64,000 bases of DNA. Origin: Verrucomicrobiota bacterium. GTDB taxonomy: Bacteria > Verrucomicrobiota > Verrucomicrobiia > Chthoniobacterales > UBA10450. How positions within the stretch are numbered: the stretch's first letter is position 1; every line of letters starts with the position of its first letter. The translations under genes and the position numbers were made by a program. Shown one piece after another: positions 36,585-44,812 of the stretch. The stretch lies in contig QHPD01000101.1 in the NCBI GenBank assembly GCA_003218975.1, positions 1 to 64,000 of the forward strand. Reading direction: 5' to 3'. The notes beneath the pieces are model-generated. The model ran no database searches. It was not told where the DNA came from and saw nothing but the letters and a program-made list of their open reading frames with translations.

Positions 36585-36938
36585 ATGAAGGCAAGGGTGA
36601 TCGTCATGCCAAAAGCGGCGGTGCTCGATCCACAAGGCAACGCGGTGCGTGACGCGATGCAGCACCTGGGAATGCCTGAGGTCCGCAGCGTCAGGATCGG
36701 CAAATACATGGAGATCGATATTGAGGGACAAAACGGAGACCTTGAATCGCGGTTGCACCATCTTTGCCGGGATTTGCTGTCGAATCCGGTGATCGAGGAT
36801 TATGAGCTGCAGAAAGCGGAAGGCAGAAATCAGAAGAAAACTCCCAACGTCGAACGTCCAACCCGCCGCCGCAAGGCTTCGGCGGGGCAGGCGCTCAACG
36901 TTCGACTACAGAGGCCAAAGACAACGAAGCGGAAATGA
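36585..36938 (+). CDS. purS: Phosphoribosylformylglycinamidine synthase subunit PurS, extended
   Basis: Small subunit of the FGAM synthase complex (PurS-PurQ-PurL) in purine synthesis; it mediates complex assembly. Residues 1 to about 77 are the normal protein: MKARVIVMPKAAVLDPQGNAVRDAMQHLG, then VRSVRIGKYMEIDIEG, then LCRDLLSNPVIEDYEL. The family normally ends there, at 80-85 residues. Here about 40 more Lys/Arg-rich residues follow, encoded by a stretch that looks like a dispersed repeat (36843-36908). ATG at 36585 was taken; GTG at 36582 is adjacent. The stop overlaps the next ATG. purQ lies one gene further on, purL is not in the window. Confidence 0.9.
   Translation: MKARVIVMPKAAVLDPQGNAVRDAMQHLGMPEVRSVRIGKYMEIDIEGQNGDLESRLHHLCRDLLSNPVIEDYELQKAEGRNQKKTPNVERPTRRRKASAGQALNVRLQRPKTTKRK
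36843..36908 (+). repeat. Repeat-like stretch encoding the PurS C-terminus
   Basis: The stretch contains CAACGTCGAACGTC, then a perfect stem CCCGCCG/CGGCGGG around an AT-poor loop, then CAACGTTCGAC. The related words CAACGTCGAAC and CAACGTTCGAC read as near inverted partners. A similar but decayed string (GTTGGATGTTTGACGTT) lies in the spacer at 58540-58570. It is in frame with purS and supplies its extra C-terminal residues. Confidence 0.5.
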
Positions 36939-37123
36939 AAGCGTTGCGATATTTTTTCTGCGTGGTGCTGCCGCCGCTTGCAGTACTTATGACCGGTCGG
37001 ATTGCCAGTTTCTTCCTCAGCATCATTTTGACTTTGCTCGGCTGGATTCCAGGAGTCATTCACGCTTGTCTCGTGGTGAACGATTATCATGCTGAGCAAC
37101 GCGCAGCCGCAGCCACACATTAG
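36935..37123 (+). CDS. YqaE/Pmp3-family small membrane protein
   Basis: A 62-residue inner-membrane protein with two helices: FFCVVLPPLAVLMTG and FFLSIILTLLGWIPGVIHACLVV. The PPLAV and GWIPGVIHA motifs define the Pmp3/YqaE family. Members help maintain membrane potential or respond to salt and stress, but the mechanism is unknown. Its ATG overlaps the purS stop (ATGA), so it is translated as part of the purS-purQ unit, an unusual place for a stress membrane protein. Confidence 0.88.
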   Translation: MKALRYFFCVVLPPLAVLMTGRIASFFLSIILTLLGWIPGVIHACLVVNDYHAEQRAAAATH

Positions 37124-37129
37124 ACCGAT

Positions 37130-37864
37130 ATGAAATTTGCCGTCATCCGATTTCCCGGTTCAAACTGCGATCAGGATTGCGTCGCGTCGATCAACGGACT
37201 GGACGGATTGCGTGCTGAGTACGTCTGGCACAAGGAAACCTCGCTCGATGATTTTGGCGCGATCGTGCTGCCAGGAGGATTTGCGTATGGCGATTACCTT
37301 CGCTGTGGCGCTATTGCTCGCTTTTCGCCCATCATGAAAGCTGTGATCAGTGATGCGCACGCGGGCAAACTGGTGCTAGGCACATGCAACGGGTTCCAAA
37401 TTTTGTGCGAAGCTGGTCTCTTGCCGGGCGCACTCGTGCGGAATCGATCGCTGCGGTTCGTGTGCGACATGGTTACAACGCGCGTCGAGGTGGATGATTC
37501 GCCGTTTACCCACGGTTGCCCTAAGGGGGCGCTCCTTCGTTTGCCCGTTGCACATGGGGAAGGTTGCTTCTATGTAGACCCAGAAACGCTCCGCGAGCTC
37601 AATGCGAACCAACAAGTGATTCTGCGATATGCCGACAGACAAGGTCGCATTGTTTCCGGGGCGAATCCAAATGGTTCAATTGAGAATATTGCTGGTATCT
37701 GCAATCGCGAAGGCAACGTCTTCGGGTTAATGCCTCATCCTGACCGCGCGTCGGATGCGCGGCTCGACAGCGCAGATGGCGCGAAGATTTTCCGGTCGAT
37801 GCTACAAACAATCACCGCAGGTCGCACAGCTACTGCACCGGAACGCGTGAAGCAGGTCGCGTGA
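37130..37864 (+). CDS. purQ: Phosphoribosylformylglycinamidine synthase subunit PurQ
   Basis: Glutaminase subunit of FGAM synthase, feeding ammonia to PurL in purine synthesis. The 244-residue protein is a class I amidotransferase: FPGSNCDQDC near the N-terminus, VLPGGFAYGDYLRCGAIA, the nucleophile Cys in GTCNGFQIL, and the His-Glu pair region GLMPHPDRA near the C-terminus. The small insertion after PHPDRA is normal. It begins 6 nt after the Pmp3-type gene, and bioD overlaps its stop. Regulation by purine levels is possible but no purine riboswitch is visible upstream of purS. Confidence 0.96.
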   Translation: MKFAVIRFPGSNCDQDCVASINGLDGLRAEYVWHKETSLDDFGAIVLPGGFAYGDYLRCGAIARFSPIMKAVISDAHAGKLVLGTCNGFQILCEAGLLPGALVRNRSLRFVCDMVTTRVEVDDSPFTHGCPKGALLRLPVAHGEGCFYVDPETLRELNANQQVILRYADRQGRIVSGANPNGSIENIAGICNREGNVFGLMPHPDRASDARLDSADGAKIFRSMLQTITAGRTATAPERVKQVA

Positions 37865-38502
37865 GCCTCTTTATCACCGGGACAGACACTGGTGTCGGCA
37901 AAACGCGGACCGCAATCCAGCTGTTGCGTCTGTTGCGCGCATCAGGGAGGTCATGTGCCGGAATGAAACCGATTTGCTGCGGAGATCGTCAGGATGCAGA
38001 GCTTCTGCTGGCCGCGTACAGTAATGACCTGACAATTGACGAGGTTAATCCGGTTTGGTTGCGGACGCCGGCCGCTCCCATTGTAGGCAGCCTCATGGAA
38101 CAGGTGAACATCGACATCGAGCATATTCTGACTGCTTTTCACGCCCTTCAGAAGCGGGTTGAGCACGTCATCGTGGAAGGCGTCGGCGGCTGGCTTGTGC
38201 CCATTCGACCCGATTATTTCGTGAGCGACTTGGCTAGTGCAATGAAGGTGCCAGTTCTCGTAGTGGCGCAGAACAGGCTCGGCTGTCTTAATCACACCGT
38301 GCTCACCGTGCGAAGCATTGCTGAGCACAACTTGCGTTGTTTGGGGGTTGCATTGATTGCCGTTCCGGGCACGAGCGACACAGCGGCGGCGACCAATGCC
38401 GATGTTCTGAAGAAAATCCTCAATGTTCCGTTGCTGGGTGGATTAGGTGAAAATCTGACTGAACTACCGTCTGACTGGCGATCTATGATTGATTCGACTT
38501 AA
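37861..38502 (+). CDS. bioD: ATP-dependent dethiobiotin synthetase
   Basis: Carboxylates 7,8-diaminopelargonate to dethiobiotin, the penultimate step of biotin synthesis. The 213-residue protein has the P-loop FITGTDTGVGKT at the N-terminus, the lysine-containing GMKPICCGDRQDAELL, NPVWLRTPAAP, and VEGVGGWLVPI. It starts with GTG within the purQ stop (GTGA), so it is translationally coupled to purQ. The rest of the biotin pathway is not in the window, so its place in a purine operon is notable. Confidence 0.93.
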   Translation: MSLFITGTDTGVGKTRTAIQLLRLLRASGRSCAGMKPICCGDRQDAELLLAAYSNDLTIDEVNPVWLRTPAAPIVGSLMEQVNIDIEHILTAFHALQKRVEHVIVEGVGGWLVPIRPDYFVSDLASAMKVPVLVVAQNRLGCLNHTVLTVRSIAEHNLRCLGVALIAVPGTSDTAAATNADVLKKILNVPLLGGLGENLTELPSDWRSMIDST

Positions 38503-38637
38503 GGGCGGGAGCGTGCCGGCGTGATACAGAAGTGTAAATGAAATGGACACATTCGGGCGTCGCCCACCACGTTTTCCTCGGCAAACTGGCTGGCATTCCT
38601 ATTGCTCTATGTTGAATGCAATAAAACACGTAATCCT

Positions 38638-39114
38638 ATGCTCTTACAAAAAACCTTACACATGAGCCAGCCGTTGGCAGAGTGCAAAGCCCGTCTGGCC
38701 AGTATCCAATCGTACCGGCGACAGTTCCTCATGGTGACGAGGGCCATGGTGACTTCGTCTAAAACGGTCGATTTTAGCTTTCGGGGTCCGCTCGGATTTG
38801 AGGCGCACACGGTGCTTTTGTCGGTCGATAGCGACCCGCCCGACCAGTATGCGTTCGAGTCCGCGGGCGGAAATATCGAGCTGATGGGAATCGTTGATTT
38901 CACCGAAATTCGCCCAAACTGCACCGAGATTACGCTGGCGGTGCACTATGAGATCAGGAACAAATTGTTTGCCTGGCTGGATCGACGCCTGCATTTTGTC
39001 GATAGTTTTGTGACGGCTGAACTGCGAAGTATTCGCGCGCACTTCGAAGGTATCGCGGCGAGCTACCTCGATCACGCGCCGGTGTTGCCCATGTTCCAAA
39101 CGGCGCCAGCCTGA
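38638..39114 (+). CDS. Hypothetical protein, possibly SRPBCC-like
   Basis: A 158-residue protein of uncertain family. It begins MLLQKTLHMSQPLAECKARLASIQSYR and contains beta-strand-like stretches (VDFSFRGPLGFEAHTVLLSVDSDPPDQYAFES, then IELMGIVDFTEIRPNCTEITLAVHYEI) and a C-terminal helix (FDSFVTAELRSIRAHFEGIA-like). The mixed alpha-beta pattern resembles small START/SRPBCC ligand-binding proteins. No signal peptide. It lies 135 nt after bioD. The fold is a guess. Confidence 0.55.
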   Translation: MLLQKTLHMSQPLAECKARLASIQSYRRQFLMVTRAMVTSSKTVDFSFRGPLGFEAHTVLLSVDSDPPDQYAFESAGGNIELMGIVDFTEIRPNCTEITLAVHYEIRNKLFAWLDRRLHFVDSFVTAELRSIRAHFEGIAASYLDHAPVLPMFQTAPA

Positions 39115-39185
39115 GGAAACGAAGGGAATTCGGAGAGCCATCAAGCCAGGAAGGTTTGAATGGCTCTTTTGCCGTTCGCAGACGA

Positions 39186-40361
39186 CTACGCAATTCGCAC
39201 CGCGTGCTTCTTGTCGAGACGAAGAACTTGACCGGATTTGAGTTTGATCGCCGCCTTTGGGTCGCGAATCTTCTGCCCGTCCAGCTCAACGCTTCCCTGT
39301 TGAATTAGCCGGGAGGATTCGCTTCGCGATTTTTCGAGGCCAAATGCTTCGCGATAAGCGCTCCAAACCAGGCTGACAAGGTCATGATCATCGAGGCCCC
39401 TTGCGGAAAATGTCGGCAGTTCCACGTGCTCGAGATCGCGTCTGCTGAAACGCAGGTTCCATTCATCGAGTGTTTTTTGGGCGATCGCCGTAGAGTGATA
39501 AGTTTGCACGATGGCAAACGCGAGTTCCTTCTTAGCTTCCAGCGGATGCGCCGCAGCCGGCGCCGCCTTTCCAAGAAGCAACGGATAATAACGCGCCATC
39601 AAATCATCTGAGATGCTCATTAGTTTCCCGAACATCACTGTGGCTGGTTCGTTGATCGCGATGAAATTGCCGAGGCTTTTGCTCATTTTTTTGGAGCCGT
39701 CCAAGCCTTCAAGAATCGGAAGAAGAAAAACGACCTGCTGCGGCAAGCCCTCGTCCTTTTGAAAGTCGCGCCCGATTAAAATGTTGAAAAGCTGATCCGT
39801 GCCGCCGAGTTCCACATCCGCCTTCACCATCACCGAGTCCCAGGCTTGCATGATTGGATACTGGATTTCGTGCGCGTGGATGGCGTGCTGATTGTCGATG
39901 CGTGCCTTGAAATCTTCGCGCTGCAGCATTTGCTGCAGCGTCACACGGCTGTTGAGGCGAATGACATCTTCGAACGACATCGCCCGAAACCAGTCGCCGT
40001 TGCAGACTGTCTCCGTACGTGCGGGATCGAGAATCTTGAACGCCTGTTCCCGGTAGGTTTCGGCATTTGCCATTACCTCCTTGTGCGTTAATTGCGGTCG
40101 TGTAGCGGAGCGTCCACTTGGATCACCGACCATTCCCGTGAAATCACCGATGATGAGAACCGCTTGGTGACCCAGATCCTGAAACTGCCGTAGTTTTCGC
40201 AGAACGATGGTATGACCAAGATGAATGTCGGAGGTCGTAGGATCGACACCAAGTTTTACACGCAGCGGCCGCCCGAGCGCGAGTTTTTCGCGCAGTTCTG
40301 TCTCGCTGATGATTTGCGCGGCTCCTTGCCTTAAAAGCGCGAAAGCTTCATCCGGTTGCAT
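39186..40361 (-). CDS. tyrS: Tyrosyl-tRNA synthetase
   Basis: Cytosolic class I synthetase that charges tRNA-Tyr. The 391-residue protein has GVDPTTSDIHLGHTIVLRKL (HIGH motif as HLGH), GDFTGMVGDPSGR, the specificity region ADVELGGTDQLFN and KMSKS (in DGSKKMSKSLGNFI). The C-terminal S4-like RNA-binding domain (SRLIQQGSVELDGQKI) is present. The sequence is closer to the TyrZ group in the HLGH form. ATG at 40361 was taken; TTG at 40367 is an alternative. A palindrome follows upstream of it. Confidence 0.96.
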   Translation of the reverse strand: MQPDEAFALLRQGAAQIISETELREKLALGRPLRVKLGVDPTTSDIHLGHTIVLRKLRQFQDLGHQAVLIIGDFTGMVGDPSGRSATRPQLTHKEVMANAETYREQAFKILDPARTETVCNGDWFRAMSFEDVIRLNSRVTLQQMLQREDFKARIDNQHAIHAHEIQYPIMQAWDSVMVKADVELGGTDQLFNILIGRDFQKDEGLPQQVVFLLPILEGLDGSKKMSKSLGNFIAINEPATVMFGKLMSISDDLMARYYPLLLGKAAPAAAHPLEAKKELAFAIVQTYHSTAIAQKTLDEWNLRFSRRDLEHVELPTFSARGLDDHDLVSLVWSAYREAFGLEKSRSESSRLIQQGSVELDGQKIRDPKAAIKLKSGQVLRLDKKHAVRIA

Positions 40362-40375
40362 GCTCAAACAAAGAA

Positions 40376-40406
40376 TAGCGCATCCGCCACAGGCGGACGA
40401 GCGCTA
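40376..40406. repeat. Double-stem palindrome holding the stop codon of its neighbour
   Basis: TAGCGC (40376-40381) pairs with GCGCTA (40401-40406), and inside TCCGCC (40383-40388) pairs with GGCGGA (40392-40397) around ACA. The last three bases form the stop codon of the gene on the minus strand (40404-40919). It looks like a dispersed palindrome or a terminator without a T-run. Confidence 0.6.
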
Positions 40407-40919
40407 CTTGTTTTTGTTCAGCAACTCGCGCACCTCGTCAATGGTGAGCGGTCTATTCTTTCTCGTGAGCCATTTCTGACTTTTACCTTGATCGAGGAAG
40501 GGCCTGTTATCGGCGTAAGAACGGCTGGCAACTTTTTTATCAGATTGAGGAGCATCGCGAACGCCACGCGCAGATCGAGCTGCATAAGCGGACTGCGAAT
40601 TTCCGATTGCTTGCTTCGTCGAAATGCCTGACGCGCTGCGCTGGCCCCGGAAAGGTTGAGAATCGAATTGCCGCGCCGAGAACTCGCGTGTTTGGGAAAA
40701 GCTTTTTGAATTCGATTTTTTCTGGATATAAAACGTTCCGACAGTCGCCTGTTTATTTATGGACGTTCGATCGACGAGAAATTTTTTGTTCTGCACCGAA
40801 TTCTGCAGAGTCATGTCCGGTTTCAGCAGCCGATCGACCAGCTTGCTTTCCTGATCCTGAGCCTGCGCGGAAGACAGAGCAGCAAAAAGCGATAAACAGG
40901 CCGCGAGCAATCTTCGCAC
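40404..40919 (-). CDS. Secreted hypothetical protein
   Basis: A 171-residue protein with a signal peptide (MRRLLAACLSLFAALSSAQA; cleavage expected near AQD). The mature part is rich in Ser, Gln, Lys and Arg and has no recognised domain, with low-complexity stretches such as SKSFSQTREFSARQFDSQPF and a C-terminal RPLTIDEVRELLNKNK. The start is a GTG at 40919. The stop codon TAG lies within a palindrome. It is divergent from dodecin; no functional clue comes from the neighbours. Confidence 0.65.
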   Translation of the reverse strand: MRRLLAACLSLFAALSSAQAQDQESKLVDRLLKPDMTLQNSVQNKKFLVDRTSINKQATVGTFYIQKKSNSKSFSQTREFSARQFDSQPFRGQRSASGISTKQAIGNSQSAYAARSARGVRDAPQSDKKVASRSYADNRPFLDQGKSQKWLTRKNRPLTIDEVRELLNKNK

Positions 40920-41029
40920 AATGCGAGGTTGCCTGAATCGAAGTACTTTTGTAAAGCAAATTTGCCGACTTTAAAGCGCACGAAATCGTTTTGTTGTTTT
41001 CGAGCAATCTTTCTGACCATAATGCGTGT

Positions 41030-41239
41030 ATGGCTGATCATATTTACAAGAAAATTGAGTTAGTCGGTTCCTCGCCAGATGGGTTTGAGGAAGCGGTGAA
41101 AAATGCGCTAGCGCGGGCCCAGAAAACCATTCGCAACATGCGATGGTTTGAGGTGGCCGAGACACGCGGCTACATCGAGAAGGACAAAATCGGTCACTGG
41201 CAGGTGACGCTGAAAATCGGTTTCACGCTGGAGGAATGA
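41030..41239 (+). CDS. Dodecin family protein
   Basis: A 69-residue protein that forms hollow dodecamers which bind flavins and are thought to buffer free flavin. The full family pattern is present: [25 protein letters not shown], then [14 protein letters not shown], then [15 protein letters not shown]. The Trp and Gln of the flavin-stacking site are visible (RWFEV and HWQV). ATG at 41030 was chosen over the upstream TTG-like start because the family N-terminus begins there. It lies divergent to the secreted 40404 gene. Confidence 0.92.
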   Translation: MADHIYKKIELVGSSPDGFEEAVKNALARAQKTIRNMRWFEVAETRGYIEKDKIGHWQVTLKIGFTLEE

Positions 41240-41276
41240 TGTACTGGCGCTCGCCGCGGCGGACGTCTCCGCAACC

Positions 41277-41558
41277 CTATTCCACTTCTTGAACCGCCTG
41301 ATATAATTTTGTGGCACCGTAGATTAAGATCGCCGGTCTCAACGCGACGACAAGAAGGCGAAAGAGACCGCCAAAAATTCGGCCCAGCGGCAGCCGATTC
41401 AAAATGTATCCTGCGACAAATGCGTACAGGAGAGACTGGGCCGGTTTTTGGCGCACGTAACTCTCGCTTTCGCTAAGAATAGCCTCGACTTGGTCTTTTA
41501 CCCAATGCACTCCACGCTCGGGAAACTCGGCGACGGCTTCAGCAGATGAGTGTTCCAT
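41277..41558 (-). CDS. Small membrane-associated protein, DUF883-like
   Basis: A 93-residue protein: an acidic N-terminus, an amphipathic helix (VHWVKDQVEAILSESESYVRQKP) and a C-terminal hydrophobic part with one or two helices (SLLYAFVAGYILNRLP and LFRLLVVALRPAILIYGATKLYQ). The layout resembles the DUF883/ElaB-YqjD group, which tether ribosomes or membranes in stationary phase, but the similarity is only in arrangement. It lies just before the methyltransferase gene on the same strand. The function is unknown. Confidence 0.55.
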   Translation of the reverse strand: MEHSSAEAVAEFPERGVHWVKDQVEAILSESESYVRQKPAQSLLYAFVAGYILNRLPLGRIFGGLFRLLVVALRPAILIYGATKLYQAVQEVE

Positions 41559-41607
41559 TTTGCTTAATGATTCGCATTCTGGTTCCCTGTTGCGTGCATC
41601 GAGCTCG

Positions 41608-42525
41608 TCAACGCAAAATCAGCCAAATTGAGCTGGCGCCCGCGCCCGGCGGAAAATCGGGCAGGGCAGGTTGCCGGTGAAACGTGGCCGCGCGCCGCGT
41701 CGCCTTTAACGCGTAGCGGGCCATTACTTCAAGAGCATGTTCGCGCAGAGTGAAGCAGTTCGTCGAAAGCAGGATGTGACTATCCCGCTCCGCTAACTCG
41801 AGAGCGTCAACGAGCAGTTTCTCAAAATCGTTTTCGACCTGAAACGTTTTTCCTTTTGGCGAGCGTGAAAAGGTAGGTGGGTCGAGAATGATAACATCGA
41901 ACTTTTCTCCTTTATGCGCAAGCCGGCGCAATACCGCCATCACATCGTCGGCGATGAAATGATGATCGATCGTTGACAAGCCGTTCAACGCGAAATTCTC
42001 CCGGCCCCGCGTCAATGCTTTCTTGGAAAGGTCGACATTAAGGGTAACGGCTCCAGCGTATGCGGCGCTAACAGAAAAGGAGCATGTATAGGCAAAGCAG
42101 TTCAAGAGCCGCTTCGGCGAAATGTGACGCACGTAGCGCCGGTTTTCTCTTTGATCGACAAAGAGCCCTACAGAGTAACCAGCACCGAAATCGATTCCAA
42201 ACTTGAGGTGTCGCTCACAGGCGATGGTCTGCAAGTTTTCACTCGGGTCGCCAAATATGAGGCGTGGCGGTTCCCGTTCTTCGTTTTTCTGAGCGACGAA
42301 CCGGGCGAAAATACGTTCGAACTTGAACTTGGAGGAGTTCGCCCACCATTCGAGCTCGTTTACCAAGCGTTCGCGGGCCAGAACTCTTTTGAACGAGATG
42401 AGGATGTCGCGTCCAAAGCGTTCCATCCAACCGTCCTCGATCGTGCAAAGCCTGTGGGCGTCCGTCCCCTCTGCTTCGAAATCGCGAAGCAGGTTTGCAT
42501 TGATCCAGCCGGATTTGGTTATCAT
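41608..42525 (-). CDS. Class I SAM-dependent methyltransferase, RlmI/RlmK-like
   Basis: A 305-residue predicted RNA methyltransferase acting on rRNA in the cytosol. The N-terminal part (FGRDILISFKRVLARERLVNELEWW) is followed by GIDFGAGYSVGLFVDQRENRRYV, then the SAM-binding LLNCFAYTCSFSVSAAYAGA, and the catalytic motif IILDPPTFSRSPKGKTF. These match the RlmI/RlmK-like family that modifies cytosines or guanines of 23S rRNA; the exact target is unknown. The usual N-terminal PUA domain appears reduced. Its start is 110 nt from the divergent thrB start. Confidence 0.85.
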   Translation of the reverse strand: MITKSGWINANLLRDFEAEGTDAHRLCTIEDGWMERFGRDILISFKRVLARERLVNELEWWANSSKFKFERIFARFVAQKNEEREPPRLIFGDPSENLQTIACERHLKFGIDFGAGYSVGLFVDQRENRRYVRHISPKRLLNCFAYTCSFSVSAAYAGAVTLNVDLSKKALTRGRENFALNGLSTIDHHFIADDVMAVLRRLAHKGEKFDVIILDPPTFSRSPKGKTFQVENDFEKLLVDALELAERDSHILLSTNCFTLREHALEVMARYALKATRRAATFHRQPALPDFPPGAGASSIWLILR

Positions 42526-42635
42526 CGTGCTCCCTGTAGCAGTACTTCGCAGGAGACGGTATGCAATGGATCGGTTGCCGCCCGTTCCCCTCGCGTTACA
42601 CTCCCGCGTCGTGTTCAGAACTTGACTGCCGAACT

Positions 42636-43532
42636 ATGCAACAGGTCACCGTGCGCGTTCCGGGAAGCACTTCCAATCTCGGCCCTGGCTTTGATTGTCT
42701 TGGTGTGGCCTTGCGCATTTACAATGATGTAACCGTGATAAGGGGTGGAAAGTCTCAGCTGCCGCCTATCGCATGCGAGGCAGCGCGTCTGTTTTTTGAG
42801 CGTACAGGGTGCGCTCCGTTTTCACTGTCGGTTTCGACGCGAGGCAACGTTCCAGTCTCACGCGGCTTGGGCAGCAGTGTGACGGCGCGGCTCGGCGTCC
42901 TATGCGCTCTGAATGCCTTGACCGGTGCCCGGCTCGATCGATTGTCGATCTTCGAGCTATGTGCGCGATTGGAAGGCCACCCGGACAACGCCGCGCCGGC
43001 GGTTTTCGGGGGGTTTACCGTCGTGCAAAGTAGCGCGAGCGTCTCGCGTGCACTGGGCAAGCACGGCACTCGTCCTGCCTTTCAGCGCTTTGAAGTCTCG
43101 CTGCGGCTATATTTCGTTCTCTTAATTCCTGAACTCGAGATTCGAACATCGAGTGCGCGGAGAATTTTGCCTTCCAAGATTTCGCGTGCCGGGGCGATCG
43201 AGAATTGCGCAAACGCCTGCGCAATCACGGCCGCGTTGGCATCGGGCAATTATGTCAACTTACGTGGTGCCTTCCGGGATCATTTGCATCAACCGTACCG
43301 GGCGAAGCTGATCCCGTTTTTGCCGAGCGTAATCGCTGCGGCGGAAAAAGCCGGCGCCTTGGGCGCATTCCTTAGCGGCAGTGGATCAACGATCGCCGCC
43401 GTTACACTTCATTCGCCCAAGAAAATTGCAGCCGCCATGGCGCGTGCTGCAAGAACGCCAGCGCACACAATCATCACACACGCTGATAACCGGGGCGCGC
43501 GCGTTCTCCAACCACGGATCGCCGATCATTGA
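42636..43532 (+). CDS. thrB: Homoserine kinase
   Basis: Phosphorylates homoserine to O-phosphohomoserine, the substrate for threonine synthase. This is a 298-residue GHMP kinase with the family N-terminus VRVPGSTSNLGPGFDCLGVAL. The ATP-binding loop appears as PVSRGLGSSVTARLG (normal GLGSSA, here GLGSSV), and the C-terminal motif GAFLSGSGSTIAA is intact. ATG at 42636 was chosen because the frame's upstream part is shadow sequence. lpxK begins 13 nt after its stop. thrA and thrC are not in the window. Confidence 0.93.
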   Translation: MQQVTVRVPGSTSNLGPGFDCLGVALRIYNDVTVIRGGKSQLPPIACEAARLFFERTGCAPFSLSVSTRGNVPVSRGLGSSVTARLGVLCALNALTGARLDRLSIFELCARLEGHPDNAAPAVFGGFTVVQSSASVSRALGKHGTRPAFQRFEVSLRLYFVLLIPELEIRTSSARRILPSKISRAGAIENCANACAITAALASGNYVNLRGAFRDHLHQPYRAKLIPFLPSVIAAAEKAGALGAFLSGSGSTIAAVTLHSPKKIAAAMARAARTPAHTIITHADNRGARVLQPRIADH

Positions 43533-43545
43533 TCACTGATTCCAG

Positions 43546-44736
43546 ATGGGCCGCCGGCTTGAAAGGTTAGAAGAGTTTGGTATCGACGTCGTTCTCGAGC
43601 GCCGGCATGGTGTTCGCGCCTCCATTCTCCGCGGAATTCTCTATGCGCTTTCGTTTGTTTACGAGCGTCTTGTTCAGCTGCGTCTCTATTTTTACCGAAA
43701 AAGAATTTTCCGTGAGCGCGCCGTCGGTTGTCTCGTGATTAGTATTGGCAACCTCACAGTCGGCGGCACGGGCAAGACGCCAATAGTTGAAAAGTTTGCG
43801 CGCGCTTTACAGGCGGGCGGCCGTCGTGTCGCCATTCTGAGTCGCGGATACAAAAGCGTGCCGCGCAGACGAGGCTGGCTGAGCCGGCTTCGCATAGGCG
43901 ACTCCGATTCGCCCCGGATTGTATCCGATGGAAAATCGTTGCTGCTCGACTCTTTGACAGCCGGCGACGAGCCATACATGCTCGCGCACAATTTGAAGGA
44001 CGTGATTGTGCTCGTGGACAAGGACCGGGTAAAAAGCGGCCGGCTCGCCATCGACAAATGGAATGTCGATACGCTCCTGCTCGACGACGGATTTCAATAT
44101 CTGCATCTCAAACATCGTCTCGACATGGTGTTGGTGGATCGACAAGCACCCTTCGGCAACGAATTCATGCTGCCTCGCGGCACGCTGCGCGAAACGCCCC
44201 GAAATCTACGCCGGGCCAGTTACATCTTCATTACTAAAAATACCGGCGAGTCTAATGATACGCTCGTGAAACGCATTCGGCGTTACAATCGTACTGCCGA
44301 GATCATCGAATGCGCGCACAAACCGCTTTATCTCCAGGACGTTTATACAAGCGAACGATTGCCGCTCGATGCCTTGCGCGACACGTTCATAGGCTCGCTC
44401 TGCGCGATCGCAGCGCCCGAAAGCTTCGAAGGCGCTTTGCAAAAACTAGGCGCACATGTCGATCTTTCGAAGCGCTACATCGATCATCACTATTACACGG
44501 AGGCGGAGTTAACCAGCTTCATCAATCGTTGCATTCGCCGCGATTTGGTGATGATCGTTACTACGGAGAAAGACGCCGTGCGCATGCCGCGTCTCCCCGA
44601 AGCGAAAGTGAAGGTGCCGATTTATTTCCTGCGCGTCGAGATTGAGATTTTGAGCGGCCACGAAAGCTGGGAGCATTGCGTCGCGCGCATTTGCAAGCCG
44701 CAACCCATGCTCTCACCCGAGCGCTTCTTCGCCTGA
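43546..44736 (+). CDS. lpxK: Tetraacyldisaccharide 4'-kinase
   Basis: Phosphorylates the 4' position of the lipid A disaccharide in Gram-negative outer-membrane synthesis, on the cytoplasmic face of the inner membrane. The 396-residue protein has the P-loop ISIGNLTVGGTGKTP (K77), RRVAILSRGYKS, then GDEPYMLAHNLKDVIVLVDKDRV, LLLDDGFQYLHLKHRLDMVLVD, and the conserved TTEKDAVR near the C-terminus. The N-terminal extension of about 45 residues holds a membrane-anchoring helix. Its presence supports a diderm organism. It lies 13 nt after thrB. Confidence 0.94.
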   Translation: MGRRLERLEEFGIDVVLERRHGVRASILRGILYALSFVYERLVQLRLYFYRKRIFRERAVGCLVISIGNLTVGGTGKTPIVEKFARALQAGGRRVAILSRGYKSVPRRRGWLSRLRIGDSDSPRIVSDGKSLLLDSLTAGDEPYMLAHNLKDVIVLVDKDRVKSGRLAIDKWNVDTLLLDDGFQYLHLKHRLDMVLVDRQAPFGNEFMLPRGTLRETPRNLRRASYIFITKNTGESNDTLVKRIRRYNRTAEIIECAHKPLYLQDVYTSERLPLDALRDTFIGSLCAIAAPESFEGALQKLGAHVDLSKRYIDHHYYTEAELTSFINRCIRRDLVMIVTTEKDAVRMPRLPEAKVKVPIYFLRVEIEILSGHESWEHCVARICKPQPMLSPERFFA

Positions 44737-44812
44737 CTGTTTGTCATTCTGAGCGAAGTCGCCTGCCAAGCCGTAGCTTTATGCGAAGGTTTGGAGGAAA
44801 TCGCGTCGTGCC

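Noticed and set aside
41277..41558. The small membrane protein as ElaB/YqjD
   Set aside because: Only the arrangement matches; the sequence has no diagnostic motif, so it was left as DUF883-like.
44737..44812. Spacer before the polymerase gene as a dispersed repeat
   Set aside because: It looks like repeat-type sequence (GTCATTCTGAGCGAAG), but no second copy was seen in the window.
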